The notes below the pieces were generated by a model. The model saw only the letters and a program-made list of their open reading frames with translations. It made no database searches and was not told the origin of the DNA. Positions 17,924 to 26,717 of a stretch of 64,000 nt of DNA are shown piece after piece. This DNA is from Alphaproteobacteria bacterium MarineAlpha11_Bin1 (GTDB lineage Bacteria; Pseudomonadota; Alphaproteobacteria; MPNO01; UBA830). Within the stretch, counting starts at the first letter, position 1, and every line of letters begins with the position of its first letter. The DNA is taken from the NCBI GenBank assembly GCA_002937455.1, contig PTJZ01000011.1, positions 62,001 through 126,000 on the forward strand, written 5' to 3'. The translations under genes were made by a program, and so were the position numbers.

Positions 17924-18693
17924 GCGGTGAGCTCCTGGGCTGCTTCGACGAGCAGATGGATAGCAAGGGCAGTTAGCAACAAATTGAAGCCCCAACGAAA
18001 TACATCTTCTGCCATCCAGCTAAGAATGAACTTCCCAGACCACGTTCCGATGAGCCCGAAAACGATCATAAGCAGCATCAAGGGGAGATAGGGGAGGAAT
18101 GCAAAGCCAAGAAAACCGAACGTTAGGATTTTGACGCCGTGTTGCCAAGACATAAAGGCAGCGTGAGTTGCGACTGTCATCATTCGGTGTTTTGTTGAAG
18201 CTTTAATGAACGGCGCAATTAGTGGCCCGGTCGCCCCCGCGAACATTGTTGCGAACGAGGCCATCGCCCCGACCATTCCGAGCCTTAGTCCCGTCGGCTC
18301 GAAAGCCCTCATTTTGGGCGCCCAAACAGCGTAAAGTACAAAGAACCCAATGATCGCCTGAAGAATATATTTGGGAAGCGAAAACACGACCTGGCCGCCC
18401 AGAAATGCGCCGATCAAGGTGCCTAATACAAACGACGGCATCCACGTGAAGAGAATGTGACGCCACATTATTATAGCGCGAAAGAAATTGGATCCCACTT
18501 GAACGACGGCATGTATAGGGATGATTGATATTGATGGCATAACGGATGCCATGACAGCTACTAGTGCGGCTCCACCCCCCAATCCAAAAGCTGCTGATAC
18601 AGCTGAGGTCAGGAAACTAATAAGGCACAGCGTGACGAAGGACCAATCGGAAACCCCCGGCGCACTCGCCAGAATTTCATATATTAAGAACAT
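17920..18693 (-). CDS. TauE/SafE family permease (first of three)
   Basis: A 257-aa member of the same family and the first gene of the operon. Typical helices are SAVSAAFGLGGGAALVAVM, GTLIGAFLGGQVVFS and ATMFAGATGPLIAPFI. The ATG at 18693 is about 130 bp from the divergent CoA-transferase start, so the operon promoter lies in that gap. The run of three translationally coupled paralogues upstream of a molybdopterin enzyme is unusual; they may form hetero-oligomers or serve different anions. Confidence 0.88.
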   Translation of the reverse strand: MFLIYEILASAPGVSDWSFVTLCLISFLTSAVSAAFGLGGGAALVAVMASVMPSISIIPIHAVVQVGSNFFRAIIMWRHILFTWMPSFVLGTLIGAFLGGQVVFSLPKYILQAIIGFFVLYAVWAPKMRAFEPTGLRLGMVGAMASFATMFAGATGPLIAPFIKASTKHRMMTVATHAAFMSWQHGVKILTFGFLGFAFLPYLPLMLLMIVFGLIGTWSGKFILSWMAEDVFRWGFNLLLTALAIHLLVEAAQELTA

Positions 18694-18821
18694 GGATTAA
18701 CTACAGTATACACTTACAGTTGGTGTAAGAGGAATCAGTTAAGAAGTAGGCAAAACCCGAGCATCGACTTCCCCATAACGGCGCGATCGCGTACACCTCC
18801 TGTGAAAACCTGGAGATCGAT

Positions 18822-20045
18822 ATGTCTAAGTCAATTGGCCCGCTTTCGGGCGTCACCGTCGTTGATTTAACCCGTGTTCTGGCGGGCCCAACTTGTACAC
18901 AAATGCTTGGGGACCTAGGCGCTGACGTAATAAAAATTGAACGGCTTGGAGCCGGAGATGATACCCGAAAATTTGCTCCGCCCTTTGTAAAGGATGGAGA
19001 TGGCAAAGACACTTCTGAAAGTTCTTATTTCATGGGCGCGAATAGGAACAAAAGGTCAGTTGCGATAGACATTGCAAAGCCTGAGGGTGCTAAACTTGTC
19101 CAACGCATGGTGGAAGACGCCGATGTGCTAGTCGAGAATTTCAAAACAGGTAATCTCGCAAAGTATAGCCTTGGCTATGATGACCTGAAAGATCTTAACC
19201 CAAAACTGATTTACTGTTCTGTTACCGGGTTTGGTCAGACAGGACCCTATGCGCTACGACCAGGGTATGACTTTCTTATACAGGGGATGGGTGGTTTAAT
19301 GTCAATTACCGGCACGCCTGATGGAGAACCAGAAAAAGTCGGGGTACCAATCGCCGATATCATGGCTGGAATGTATGCCAGTGTTGCTATTAATGCGGGT
19401 CTGCGCCATGCCGCTATTACGGGAAAAGGTCAGTACATAGACATTGGCATGTTGGATACGACTGTTGCGATGTTAGCCAACGCCGGCATGAACTACATTC
19501 ACGCGGGTATGTTGGGTCGTCTTGGGAACGCACACCCCAACATAGTTCCCTATCAGCCGTTCAAGACAGCTGATGGATTTATTATTGTCGCAATTGGTAA
19601 TGATTCGCAATTCCAGCGGTTCTGCGAGCTCGCCAAATGCACTGAACTTTGCGAAGATATTAATTTCGCGACAAATGATGCGAGAGTTCGCAATCGTAGC
19701 GCTCTGCTGCCGAAGCTAAACGAAATATTCGAGAGTCGAACGTCGGGCCAATGGCTTACAGATCTTGAGGAAAAAAAGATTGGCTGCGGACCAATTAATA
19801 ATTTACAGCAGGTCTTTGATGATCCCCACGTTAAAGCCCGTGGGATGGTGGTAAATTTGGATCACCCACTTGCTGGAGAGGGAGGTGCTGCGGTTATCGG
19901 TAGCCCGATGCGTTTTACGGAAACGCCTATTACCTATAGACATCCACCACCTTTGGTGGGGCAGCATACAAGAGAAGTGTTACGCGAGAAACTTGGGCTG
20001 ACCGACGATGACCTCTCGATTCTGGAGGGTAAAGAGGTTATCTGA
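18822..20045 (+). CDS. CaiB/BaiF family (class III) CoA-transferase
   Basis: A 407-aa class III CoA-transferase, a family that moves CoA between carboxylic acids. Hallmarks are GVTVVDLTRVLAGPTCTQML, LGDLGADVIKIER, NRNKRSVAIDI, SVTGFGQTGPYALRPGYDF and QYIDIGMLDTTVAML, where the catalytic aspartate lies. The substrate cannot be told from the sequence; formyl-, succinyl- or aryl-CoA donors all occur. GGAGA lies shortly before the ATG. It is transcribed divergently from the TauE operon. A DMT permease follows 20 bp downstream, probably co-transcribed. Confidence 0.9.
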   Translation: MSKSIGPLSGVTVVDLTRVLAGPTCTQMLGDLGADVIKIERLGAGDDTRKFAPPFVKDGDGKDTSESSYFMGANRNKRSVAIDIAKPEGAKLVQRMVEDADVLVENFKTGNLAKYSLGYDDLKDLNPKLIYCSVTGFGQTGPYALRPGYDFLIQGMGGLMSITGTPDGEPEKVGVPIADIMAGMYASVAINAGLRHAAITGKGQYIDIGMLDTTVAMLANAGMNYIHAGMLGRLGNAHPNIVPYQPFKTADGFIIVAIGNDSQFQRFCELAKCTELCEDINFATNDARVRNRSALLPKLNEIFESRTSGQWLTDLEEKKIGCGPINNLQQVFDDPHVKARGMVVNLDHPLAGEGGAAVIGSPMRFTETPITYRHPPPLVGQHTREVLREKLGLTDDDLSILEGKEVI

Positions 20046-20065
20046 AGTACTGCACAGGTTTTATT

Positions 20066-20947
20066 ATGGAACGGTCTAGTTGGATAGCACTGCTTCTTCT
20101 TTTCTTTTGTGGATTGGGTTGGGGCGTGGCAGTGGCAATCGCAAAGATTGCCACTACAGGTGGTGTGCATCCGCTAGGTTACGTATTTTGGGTCGCTTTC
20201 ATTGCGGGTGTTATTCTGACTATCATTTGCGCCATTCGCCGCAGCTGGCCGGCGATGAGTGGTGCGCACATTCGATACTACATAATTATCGGCGGACTAA
20301 GGATCGTTAGCGCTAATGTAATTTGGTATACGACCGTAAAATATATCCCTGCCGGCGCGTTGGCAGTAGTGCTAGGACTGACGCCTATTTTTACCTACGG
20401 CATCAGTTTGGCGATGCGGCTAGAAAACTTTGTGGCGCTTCGTACCGCTGGTCTCAGTGCCGGTTTCATCGGCGTTGTGATGTTCGTTGTTCCAAGCAAT
20501 AGCCTGCCTGATCCATCGATGATTCCTTGGTTATTGTTTGGGCTTGGTGCTCCATTAACATATGCGCTCGCAAATATATTAATTGATAGCCTGAGGCCTG
20601 AGGCTGGGAATTCATTATCTCATACTACTGGCATGGTCTGGTTCGGCGCGATTTCGATGCTCCCAATATGTCTTTTCGCTAAGGCTATGCACATTCCCAG
20701 CTTCCCACCCTCAGTGCCCGATATGGCAGTATTCGGGCATGCTATCATTTCTGGCTTCGCTTTCTTTGCTTTATTCGAGATGATCCGCCTTTCCGGGCCG
20801 ACATTTGCTTCACAACTGAATTATATTGTCACACTTACCGGGGTGCTCTCAGGTATTTTCGTCTTTGACGAGACCCCGACTTGGTGGGTATGGGCCGGAA
20901 CGGCCTTCGTTCTCGGCGGCGTTGCCCTTGTAAACAGAGGTCGATAA
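20066..20947 (+). CDS. EamA/DMT family transporter
   Basis: A 293-aa integral membrane protein with about ten predicted helices in two EamA repeats. The first repeat carries YIPAGALAVVLGLTPIFTY, and the second ends with LTGVLSGIFVFDETPTWWVW and GTAFVLGGVALVNRGR, the standard end of this drug/metabolite family. It exports or imports small metabolites; the substrate is unknown. It sits between the CoA-transferase and the ChaC-like gene with very short gaps, so a common transcript is likely. Confidence 0.9.
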   Translation: MERSSWIALLLLFFCGLGWGVAVAIAKIATTGGVHPLGYVFWVAFIAGVILTIICAIRRSWPAMSGAHIRYYIIIGGLRIVSANVIWYTTVKYIPAGALAVVLGLTPIFTYGISLAMRLENFVALRTAGLSAGFIGVVMFVVPSNSLPDPSMIPWLLFGLGAPLTYALANILIDSLRPEAGNSLSHTTGMVWFGAISMLPICLFAKAMHIPSFPPSVPDMAVFGHAIISGFAFFALFEMIRLSGPTFASQLNYIVTLTGVLSGIFVFDETPTWWVWAGTAFVLGGVALVNRGR

Positions 20948-20950
20948 GAA

Positions 20951-21574
20951 ATGGTTAACCCACCGCCTACCGAGTTGTTCAAGCCAATAAGCGAAGAACG
21001 TCGAAGTCAAATTCTCGATGAAACGCTCGCTAGACGACCTGAGGAAGGTCCACTCCGCGTGTTCGGATATGGTTCACTAATGTGGAGTCCGTGCTTCAAT
21101 TTTACCCATAGTCAACTCTGTAAGCTTTGTAATTATCGTAGAAGTTTTTCTATTTGGTCGGTCTTTGCTCGTGGTACGCCTGAAAAACCGGGCTTAGGAT
21201 TTGCACTGGAGAGTGAACCGGGGGGCTTTTGCGAAGGCGTTGTATTTACGCTGCCGCTTGATACCAAGCGGGAGGACTTGATCCCGCTTTGGGAGCGGGA
21301 GATGTGGACCGAAACCTATGATCCGGTTTGGGTTACGGTGGAGGTGGACAATGAACGTCTGACCGCGCTTACTTTTGTTGTCTCAACGGAGCACCCTCAA
21401 TACGCCGGCGATCTACCTACAATAGAGAAAGCAGATTATATCGCAAAAGCGTCCGGAAAGTACGGAACTTGCTATGATTATCTTTTCCAAACCGTTTCTG
21501 AGTTACGACGTTTGAACGTCCAAGACACCGCTATGGAAGAGCTTTTGTCGGCTGTAGATCGATTGATGGGGTAA
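20951..21574 (+). CDS. Gamma-glutamylcyclotransferase, ChaC-like
   Basis: A 207-aa cytoplasmic enzyme of the ChaC family, which releases 5-oxoproline from glutathione. Its substrate-binding signature VFGYGSLMWSP is near residue 40, and the catalytic glutamate is probably in LIPLWEREMW. The length fits bacterial ChaC-like proteins. It starts 3 bp after the DMT transporter. Pairing with a DMT permease may be related to export of peptide or thiol products, but that is speculation. Confidence 0.88.
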   Translation: MVNPPPTELFKPISEERRSQILDETLARRPEEGPLRVFGYGSLMWSPCFNFTHSQLCKLCNYRRSFSIWSVFARGTPEKPGLGFALESEPGGFCEGVVFTLPLDTKREDLIPLWEREMWTETYDPVWVTVEVDNERLTALTFVVSTEHPQYAGDLPTIEKADYIAKASGKYGTCYDYLFQTVSELRRLNVQDTAMEELLSAVDRLMG

Positions 21575-21635
21575 CGAGTCTTGCACTCAGTCTCCTCGCG
21601 TGCACAACTTAAACCGCTAAATGGAGGTACCTAGC

Positions 21636-22457
21636 ATGTCAGACGCCGAAATCGGATATATTGATTATACCACTCTAAATGTCGATAAGAACGCGACTTA
21701 TGATAGTCTTCGCGATCGTGTAATACTGATCACGGGAGCTGGGCAGGCGATCGGTCGAGGATACGCGCACTACTTCTCTGCACAGGGCGCGATCCCGATC
21801 ATTGCCGACATTAATGGTGAAAACGCGGAGACGGTTAAACAAGAAATCGAGGATAAACAGGGTAAAGCAATGGCCATTCAGGTTGACGTTGCCGATGAGC
21901 AATCGAATTTAGATATGGTCGATAAAATCATTACGAAATTTGGTCGGCTCGACGTCCTGATTAACAACGCTGCGATCTTCTCGCAGATCACAATGGCGCC
22001 ATTCTGGGAGTTGCCAGTCGAGGAATGGAAACGCGCCGTGGATGTTAATATTAATGGGGCATTCCTATGTTCCCGCGCCGTCGTACATCCGATGATGGAG
22101 GCTAAATGGGGCCGTATCATCAATGTTTCTTCGGGTACCATGATGATGGGGCGGCCCAACTATTTGCACTACATCACCACCAAGGCGGCAATGATAGGTA
22201 TGTCTCGATCGATGGCGCGTGAACTTGGGCCTTACGGGATAACCGTCAACACCTTCTGGCCTGGGGTTATGCAGACGGAAGTGGAGAGACCGTCGGTGCC
22301 GCGCGAGATGTTCAAGACAATGACTGAGATGCAGGCTCTGCCTCGGCAGGGTACTATTCATGATTTGGCAAAGTCGATGATGTTCCTGTGTTCAGATGAA
22401 GCCGCATATATTACCGGTCAAGGATTAATCGTTGATGGCGGACAAAACTTTATCTGA
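21636..22457 (+). CDS. SDR family oxidoreductase
   Basis: A 273-aa short-chain dehydrogenase/reductase. The cofactor motif is ILITGAGQAIGRG (about residues 31-43), followed by NNAAIF. The catalytic triad is Ser in INVSSGTMMMG, and Tyr and Lys in HYITTKAAM. VNTFWPGVMQTE and the ending GQGLIVDGGQNF are standard. An acidic residue at the end of the second strand (IADINGE) suggests NAD(H). The frame opens with an ATG at 21621, but GGAGGT at 21623-21628 lies 7 nt before the ATG at 21636, which is the likely start. It is the first of a three-gene overlapping operon. Confidence 0.92.
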   Translation: MSDAEIGYIDYTTLNVDKNATYDSLRDRVILITGAGQAIGRGYAHYFSAQGAIPIIADINGENAETVKQEIEDKQGKAMAIQVDVADEQSNLDMVDKIITKFGRLDVLINNAAIFSQITMAPFWELPVEEWKRAVDVNINGAFLCSRAVVHPMMEAKWGRIINVSSGTMMMGRPNYLHYITTKAAMIGMSRSMARELGPYGITVNTFWPGVMQTEVERPSVPREMFKTMTEMQALPRQGTIHDLAKSMMFLCSDEAAYITGQGLIVDGGQNFI

Positions 22458-23061
22458 ACCGGGCCTGAACAACGCTTGGGCTGCTTATTATGAACAAACA
22501 GGTCAGCGACCTCCACGTCCGACCCTGATAAGAGCATTGGACGCATTTGACCTTGAGGGGCTTCCTATTAGTGCGATGGCCGCAGATCTGGGCTGTGGAT
22601 CTGGTCGAGATTTGATAGAGATGCATCGGCGCGGCTGGGCTATTCAAGCTGTTGATGCGTCGCCAGATGCGGTCAATGCTATACAGAACCGGATAGAACT
22701 ACTGACTCAATCAGAAATATACCTACAGCTTGCCCGCTATGAGGAGATGGAACTGCAACCATGTGATCTGGTCAACGCGTCGTTCTCGTTACCTCTTTGC
22801 TCCCAGGAAGATTTTATCCACGTTTGGCAGAAAGTTAGAGGCGCACTGAAGTCTGGTGGTAGATTTTCCGGACAACTTTATGGCGACCGAGATGGCTGGT
22901 TTGGCCGAAAGGGAATGAACTTCCACACGAGCAGAGAGGTTTCCCGCCTCTTGGAAGGACTAGAAGTTGAGTTTTTTGAAGAGGAAGAAGAGGACTCAAT
23001 AACCCCGCGCGGCACCTCTAAACATTGGCATATCTTTCATATTGTTGCCAAGAAACTATGA
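22435..23061 (+). CDS. Class I SAM-dependent methyltransferase
   Basis: A 208-aa methyltransferase of the TehB-like group. Motif I is AADLGCGSGRDLIEM (SAM binding), followed by the acidic post-motif QAVDASPDAVNAI. FIHVWQKVRGALKSGGRFSGQ is the usual later part of the fold. The methyl acceptor is unknown. The ATG at 22435 lies 23 bp inside the upstream SDR gene, and its own stop overlaps the start of the aldolase, so the three genes are translationally linked and probably act on one metabolite. Confidence 0.87.
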   Translation: MADKTLSEPGLNNAWAAYYEQTGQRPPRPTLIRALDAFDLEGLPISAMAADLGCGSGRDLIEMHRRGWAIQAVDASPDAVNAIQNRIELLTQSEIYLQLARYEEMELQPCDLVNASFSLPLCSQEDFIHVWQKVRGALKSGGRFSGQLYGDRDGWFGRKGMNFHTSREVSRLLEGLEVEFFEEEEEDSITPRGTSKHWHIFHIVAKKL

Positions 23062-23801
23062 AAGAGAAGAATTCGGCAGTTGAAACCCTGCGCATCCAGA
23101 TAGCCGCCTGCACTCGAATAATGAATATGGAAGGGTTGATTGATTATTCCGGCCATATTAGCGCCCGATTGCCTGATGGTGAGGGTGTTTTAATCCAATC
23201 ATTCGATGATCCTCGTTCTACTCTCTCGCCCCATCGCATATTGATTTGTGATACTGAAGGTAACTTGATCAACGGTCCGAGAGGTGCATTTCCACCCCGC
23301 GAAGTTTACATCCACACTGAGATCTTAAAGGCTCGTCCCGATGTGAATGCGGTTGGCCACTTTCACCCGGAAACAGCTACCATGTTCACTTTAATTGAGA
23401 ATTGTCCGCTAGTGCCGGTTAAAAATCATGCTGCTCGTTGGGTCAACGGTATACCCAGTCATCCCGATTCAGCACATATAAACTCTCCGGAAACGGGTAG
23501 AGAGTTGGCGGAAACACTCGGAGAGTGTCAGGCGGTACTGATCCGCGCTCATGGAGTGGTGCTGACGGCGGAATCCGTTCCCGCTTTGTTGGTTGACAGT
23601 GTCCATTTCGAGGAAAATGCAGCAGCTCTTTTCCGTGCATCGTCGTTGGGTTCGGTGACAGGACTGTCGGAGGAGGAAATGCAGACCTTTCTCTCTCGTT
23701 TCAACCGCGCTGCTCATGTGGGTAAACTGATGAAATATTATGCGGTGCGCGCTTCCGACGCTGGTCTGGTTCCACGGGAGTGGCTTGAGGAATTGATTTA
23801 A
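23058..23801 (+). CDS. Class II aldolase/adducin family protein
   Basis: A 247-aa member of the zinc-dependent class II aldolase/adducin family, which includes fuculose- and ribulose-phosphate aldolases and related decarboxylases. The metal ligands are readable: HTE in REVYIHTEIL and HFHP in VNAVGHFHPETA, with a later His in LIRAHGVVL. The N-terminal GLIDYSGHISARLPDG is the substrate-binding loop. Its ATG overlaps the methyltransferase stop (ATGA). The tRNA-Gly gene lies just downstream on the other strand. Confidence 0.88.
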   Translation: MKEKNSAVETLRIQIAACTRIMNMEGLIDYSGHISARLPDGEGVLIQSFDDPRSTLSPHRILICDTEGNLINGPRGAFPPREVYIHTEILKARPDVNAVGHFHPETATMFTLIENCPLVPVKNHAARWVNGIPSHPDSAHINSPETGRELAETLGECQAVLIRAHGVVLTAESVPALLVDSVHFEENAAALFRASSLGSVTGLSEEEMQTFLSRFNRAAHVGKLMKYYAVRASDAGLVPREWLEELI

Positions 23802-23815
23802 TACTGACCGCTTAA

Positions 23816-23889
23816 TGGAGCGGGTGAAGGGAATCGAACCCTCGTCTTAAGCTTGGGAAGCTTCTGCTCTACCATTGAGCTACACCCGC
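23816..23889 (-). tRNA. tRNA-Gly (anticodon CCC)
   Basis: A 74-nt tRNA on the minus strand. The acceptor stem gcgggtg/cacccgc is perfect and the CCA end is encoded (23816-23818). The anticodon loop ttcccaa gives CCC, reading GGG. The T-arm gaggg-ttcgatt-ccctt is normal. The outermost anticodon-stem pair (27/43) reads G and A, a mismatch. Confidence 0.95.
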
Positions 23890-24237
23890 AACTCATTGTT
23901 TTTATAAGAAATTAATCGATATTCGTGGGATGAAAGCCGTATCCATTAGCATTGGTTTGTGTGATAGGGCGGAATTATTGTTCCTTGGTTTTAGGGTAGG
24001 AAGCGGAATAACCTGAGACGTAAACGAAAGCTGAGCGTTATATTTCGAACTTTTCCATCTTAAGTAGAGTGTTTTCCAACGTACCTACCAAAAGAATTAG
24101 TAGTCTTGCATAATGCGAGAAGCTCTAAAGCGACAGGTTAAATCCGGTCTATAGGGCTTGGGTGAACTGACTAAGCTGGTACCCTTCCGCGTGCTTAATC
24201 ACTGTTTAGGTTATCCAATTGATATGAAATTGAAAAA
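23890..24237. other. Intergenic, no gene seen
   Basis: About 350 bp lie between the tRNA-Gly 5' end and the 3' end of the binding-protein gene. I found no ORF with family features, no strong hairpin with a T run and no known RNA. It holds the tRNA promoter and marks the start of the AT-rich segment. Confidence 0.4.
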
Positions 24238-24987
24238 TTAGAAACCATAGCTATTCATTATCTCTTTAAACTTCCCACTTTTATGCAATAAAAATAATCC
24301 CTCATTATAGTGTTGTAATCTTATCAGGTTTTCCGGGTCTTTTTTAGAAAAGGCCATATGGACATAAGCTCTTTTGAGTGGTTTCCCAACGGTGTGAATA
24401 TCATTTTCAATTCCGATTTTTTGGGCTTCAAATAACGCAACTGATCTCGCGCTAACAAAAAAGTCTATCCGTTTTTTGGATAATAATTTTAGCCCATTTT
24501 CATAACCGTTGGTTTCTTTCTTTGTTAAATATTCAGCAGTATCAAATTCCTTTGTAAATTTACCGCCTCTGTTGAAGCCAATTGTATACTTCGATAATTC
24601 TTTTAAATTTTTAAATTCTTTAACTGGATGCGATTTTAACGCAAACAAGTATACTTCATGAGCGGAATATGGTGCGCCAAACCAATAAGATTCTAGTCGT
24701 TTATTATTGAAATAAATTTCTGTAATTGCGTTGCAAACCTTACCTTCGGTTGCATATTTTTGAGCGCGTTTCCACGGGTAGAAATCCTTTTTAATCTTAT
24801 ACCCCTGCGGTTCAAAAATTTGTTTTATGATTTCTGCTGTATAACCTTCGTTTTTAAGAGTTTTTCCGTGGTGAGGTGGCCATTCATAGCTGCATAAAGA
24901 TACATGTTTACTTTCAGCGAAAGATAAACTTGGCACAAATATCAACGAAAAAATGAAATATATTGCGGAATATTTATACTTTATCAT
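24238..24987 (-). CDS. Periplasmic substrate-binding protein, amino-acid type (SBP family 3-like)
   Basis: A 249-aa secreted protein with a Sec signal peptide (hydrophobic run about residues 6-22, probable cleavage after Ala24 in SLSFA). The mature part has the usual two-lobed order: CSYEWPPHH at the start, GYTAEIIKQIFEPQGY, then NLKELSKYTIGFNRGGKF and a second lobe ending in GLFLLHKSGKFKEIMNSYGF. No permease or ATPase gene is nearby, so it may be an orphan that serves a receptor. It is AT-rich and lysine-rich, unlike the flanking genes, which suggests horizontal origin. It is separated from the chemosensory operon by about 200 bp. Confidence 0.8.
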   Translation of the reverse strand: MIKYKYSAIYFIFSLIFVPSLSFAESKHVSLCSYEWPPHHGKTLKNEGYTAEIIKQIFEPQGYKIKKDFYPWKRAQKYATEGKVCNAITEIYFNNKRLESYWFGAPYSAHEVYLFALKSHPVKEFKNLKELSKYTIGFNRGGKFTKEFDTAEYLTKKETNGYENGLKLLSKKRIDFFVSARSVALFEAQKIGIENDIHTVGKPLKRAYVHMAFSKKDPENLIRLQHYNEGLFLLHKSGKFKEIMNSYGF

Positions 24988-25194
24988 AACAGCCCCCGGA
25001 ATCAGGAAAAAACAAGAAATTATTTGTTATATTAAATACTTAGACCCCATTTTTCTCGGATAACCTTAAAATTTAATAGATTATGATGTCAAATCATAAT
25101 TTTTTTGGCCGCATTGACAACTGGAATAAACCAAATATCTGCCAATATCGCCGTTCAGTCATTGCATCCAGGTTCCGGCGGACGGGAAAAAATA

Positions 25195-26700
25195 TCATTT
25201 TGGAGGTAATTGTAGCGGTTGAGGTTCTGACCCAAGCATTTGTTGCGCAGCTGTATTTTCAGCTGAGTCGTTCTCATTAAACCGAAAATAGTTAATGGCC
25301 TGTTGAAGGTTTATTGCTTGTTGTTCAAGACTTTCAGACATTTGGGACATTTGTAACGCGGCAGAAGCGCTATTTTGAACTGATTTATCCAAATGCTGCA
25401 TAGAATGATTAATTTGCGAAGCACCCGTATTCTGTTCCTCTGTTGTGGCGGAGATACTTACAACCAAATCTTTAGTCGTCTCGATTTCAGGCAGTAGGTT
25501 TGCAAGCATTGCACTGGTCGCCTCCGCTAATTCTCTACTCTCGCTGGCAGCCCTAAGAATTTCGGAGGAGGATTGTTTGCTCATATCCGCCAATTTGCTT
25601 ACTTCAGATGCTACCACTGCGAACCCCTTACCGTGCTCACCCGCTCGAGCGGCCTCTACGGATGCATTCAAGGCAAGTAAGTCAATTTTCTTGGTAATTT
25701 CCTCGACAATAGTAATTCTTTCTGAAATGTCTTTCATAGAATCCGTTGTACGTTGAACTGCTTCTAAGCACTTCTTAGACTCATCCGCTACTAGCTCGGC
25801 TTTAGCTTCTGTCTCTTTCGCCCTTTGTGAATTATCATTAATTGCATCGGCCATATCGGCAATTGCGGTTGACGTCTCTTCGACCGAACTAGCCTGAGTG
25901 CTTCCGCCCTCTGAAACTAAACTTGACGTCGAGCGTAATTCGACGCTGCCCGTGGCAACATTTGTCGATACATCTGAAATTGTTTTTATAATTCCTGATA
26001 ACTGCTGGGTCATCAGATTAAAAGAATTAGATAAGTGTCCAAATTCGTCTTTTGAATCATGATTCACTTTTGTAGCTAAATTACCTAGACTCAAATCGTT
26101 TACGGATACCATCAACACCTTCAATGGTCTAAGAAGCCGTAGACAAAGAACCAGCAAAACCAGAATAAGGACAACTATCTCAATTACTTTATTTAAAATA
26201 ATATGTGAAAATCCGCCAATTAATTGTTCCCATATGATTTCATCAGAGGTGTATACGTCTAATCTACCGACCGTCTTGTCATCTTTTATAAGTTGAAAGG
26301 TAAAGCGGATCGGATTTTTCAGGCTAAAGGGGTTGCCCTTTGATGATGAACTAACATCCTCTGTCTTTTTGCTTGCGTTATCGCTAGCATGCCGACTGCT
26401 CTCTTCTGAATCAGAATTAAACGCTACCGCGCCTGATACAGACGGGTTTTTGACCAAACCTCCTACAATTCGATTAATAACTTCCTCATCAAGGTTCCAC
26501 ATCGCCTCTATTAGTGGAGACCTGATTGAATCGCTTGCAATTTTCACTTCATTGAAGACACGACTTTTCGTGTTGGTGTATTCGTTAGACATCTGAAACG
26601 CCGTGATCACTAACGTGACCAAAAAATAAACAAAAACTGTAGTTCCCACAATTTTAAAAACCAGGGAGTGTCTCCAGGGCATAAGATTTTCTTGTGTCAT
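25195..26700 (-). CDS. Methyl-accepting chemotaxis protein
   Basis: A 501-aa inner-membrane receptor. Transmembrane helix 1 is about residues 12-35, the periplasmic sensor 36-166 and helix 2 about 167-189. A HAMP domain follows (190-243) and then a long coiled-coil signalling domain. The tip that binds CheA and CheW reads [20 protein letters not shown] at about 341-360. The C-terminus ends in a Gln/Pro-rich tail without the NWETF-like CheR tether. The sensor is short and has no PAS or Cache motif I can name. It is the last gene of the chemosensory operon, 17 bp after the cyclase gene. Confidence 0.93.
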   Translation of the reverse strand: MTQENLMPWRHSLVFKIVGTTVFVYFLVTLVITAFQMSNEYTNTKSRVFNEVKIASDSIRSPLIEAMWNLDEEVINRIVGGLVKNPSVSGAVAFNSDSEESSRHASDNASKKTEDVSSSSKGNPFSLKNPIRFTFQLIKDDKTVGRLDVYTSDEIIWEQLIGGFSHIILNKVIEIVVLILVLLVLCLRLLRPLKVLMVSVNDLSLGNLATKVNHDSKDEFGHLSNSFNLMTQQLSGIIKTISDVSTNVATGSVELRSTSSLVSEGGSTQASSVEETSTAIADMADAINDNSQRAKETEAKAELVADESKKCLEAVQRTTDSMKDISERITIVEEITKKIDLLALNASVEAARAGEHGKGFAVVASEVSKLADMSKQSSSEILRAASESRELAEATSAMLANLLPEIETTKDLVVSISATTEEQNTGASQINHSMQHLDKSVQNSASAALQMSQMSESLEQQAINLQQAINYFRFNENDSAENTAAQQMLGSEPQPLQLPPK

Positions 26701-26717
26701 ATCAACACCTTGCTAAA

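Noticed and set aside
23816..24237. tRNA-Gly as an integration site for the AT-rich segment
   Set aside because: Islands usually enter at the 3' end of a tRNA. Here the segment is on the 5' side, there is no integrase and no repeated tRNA end was seen.
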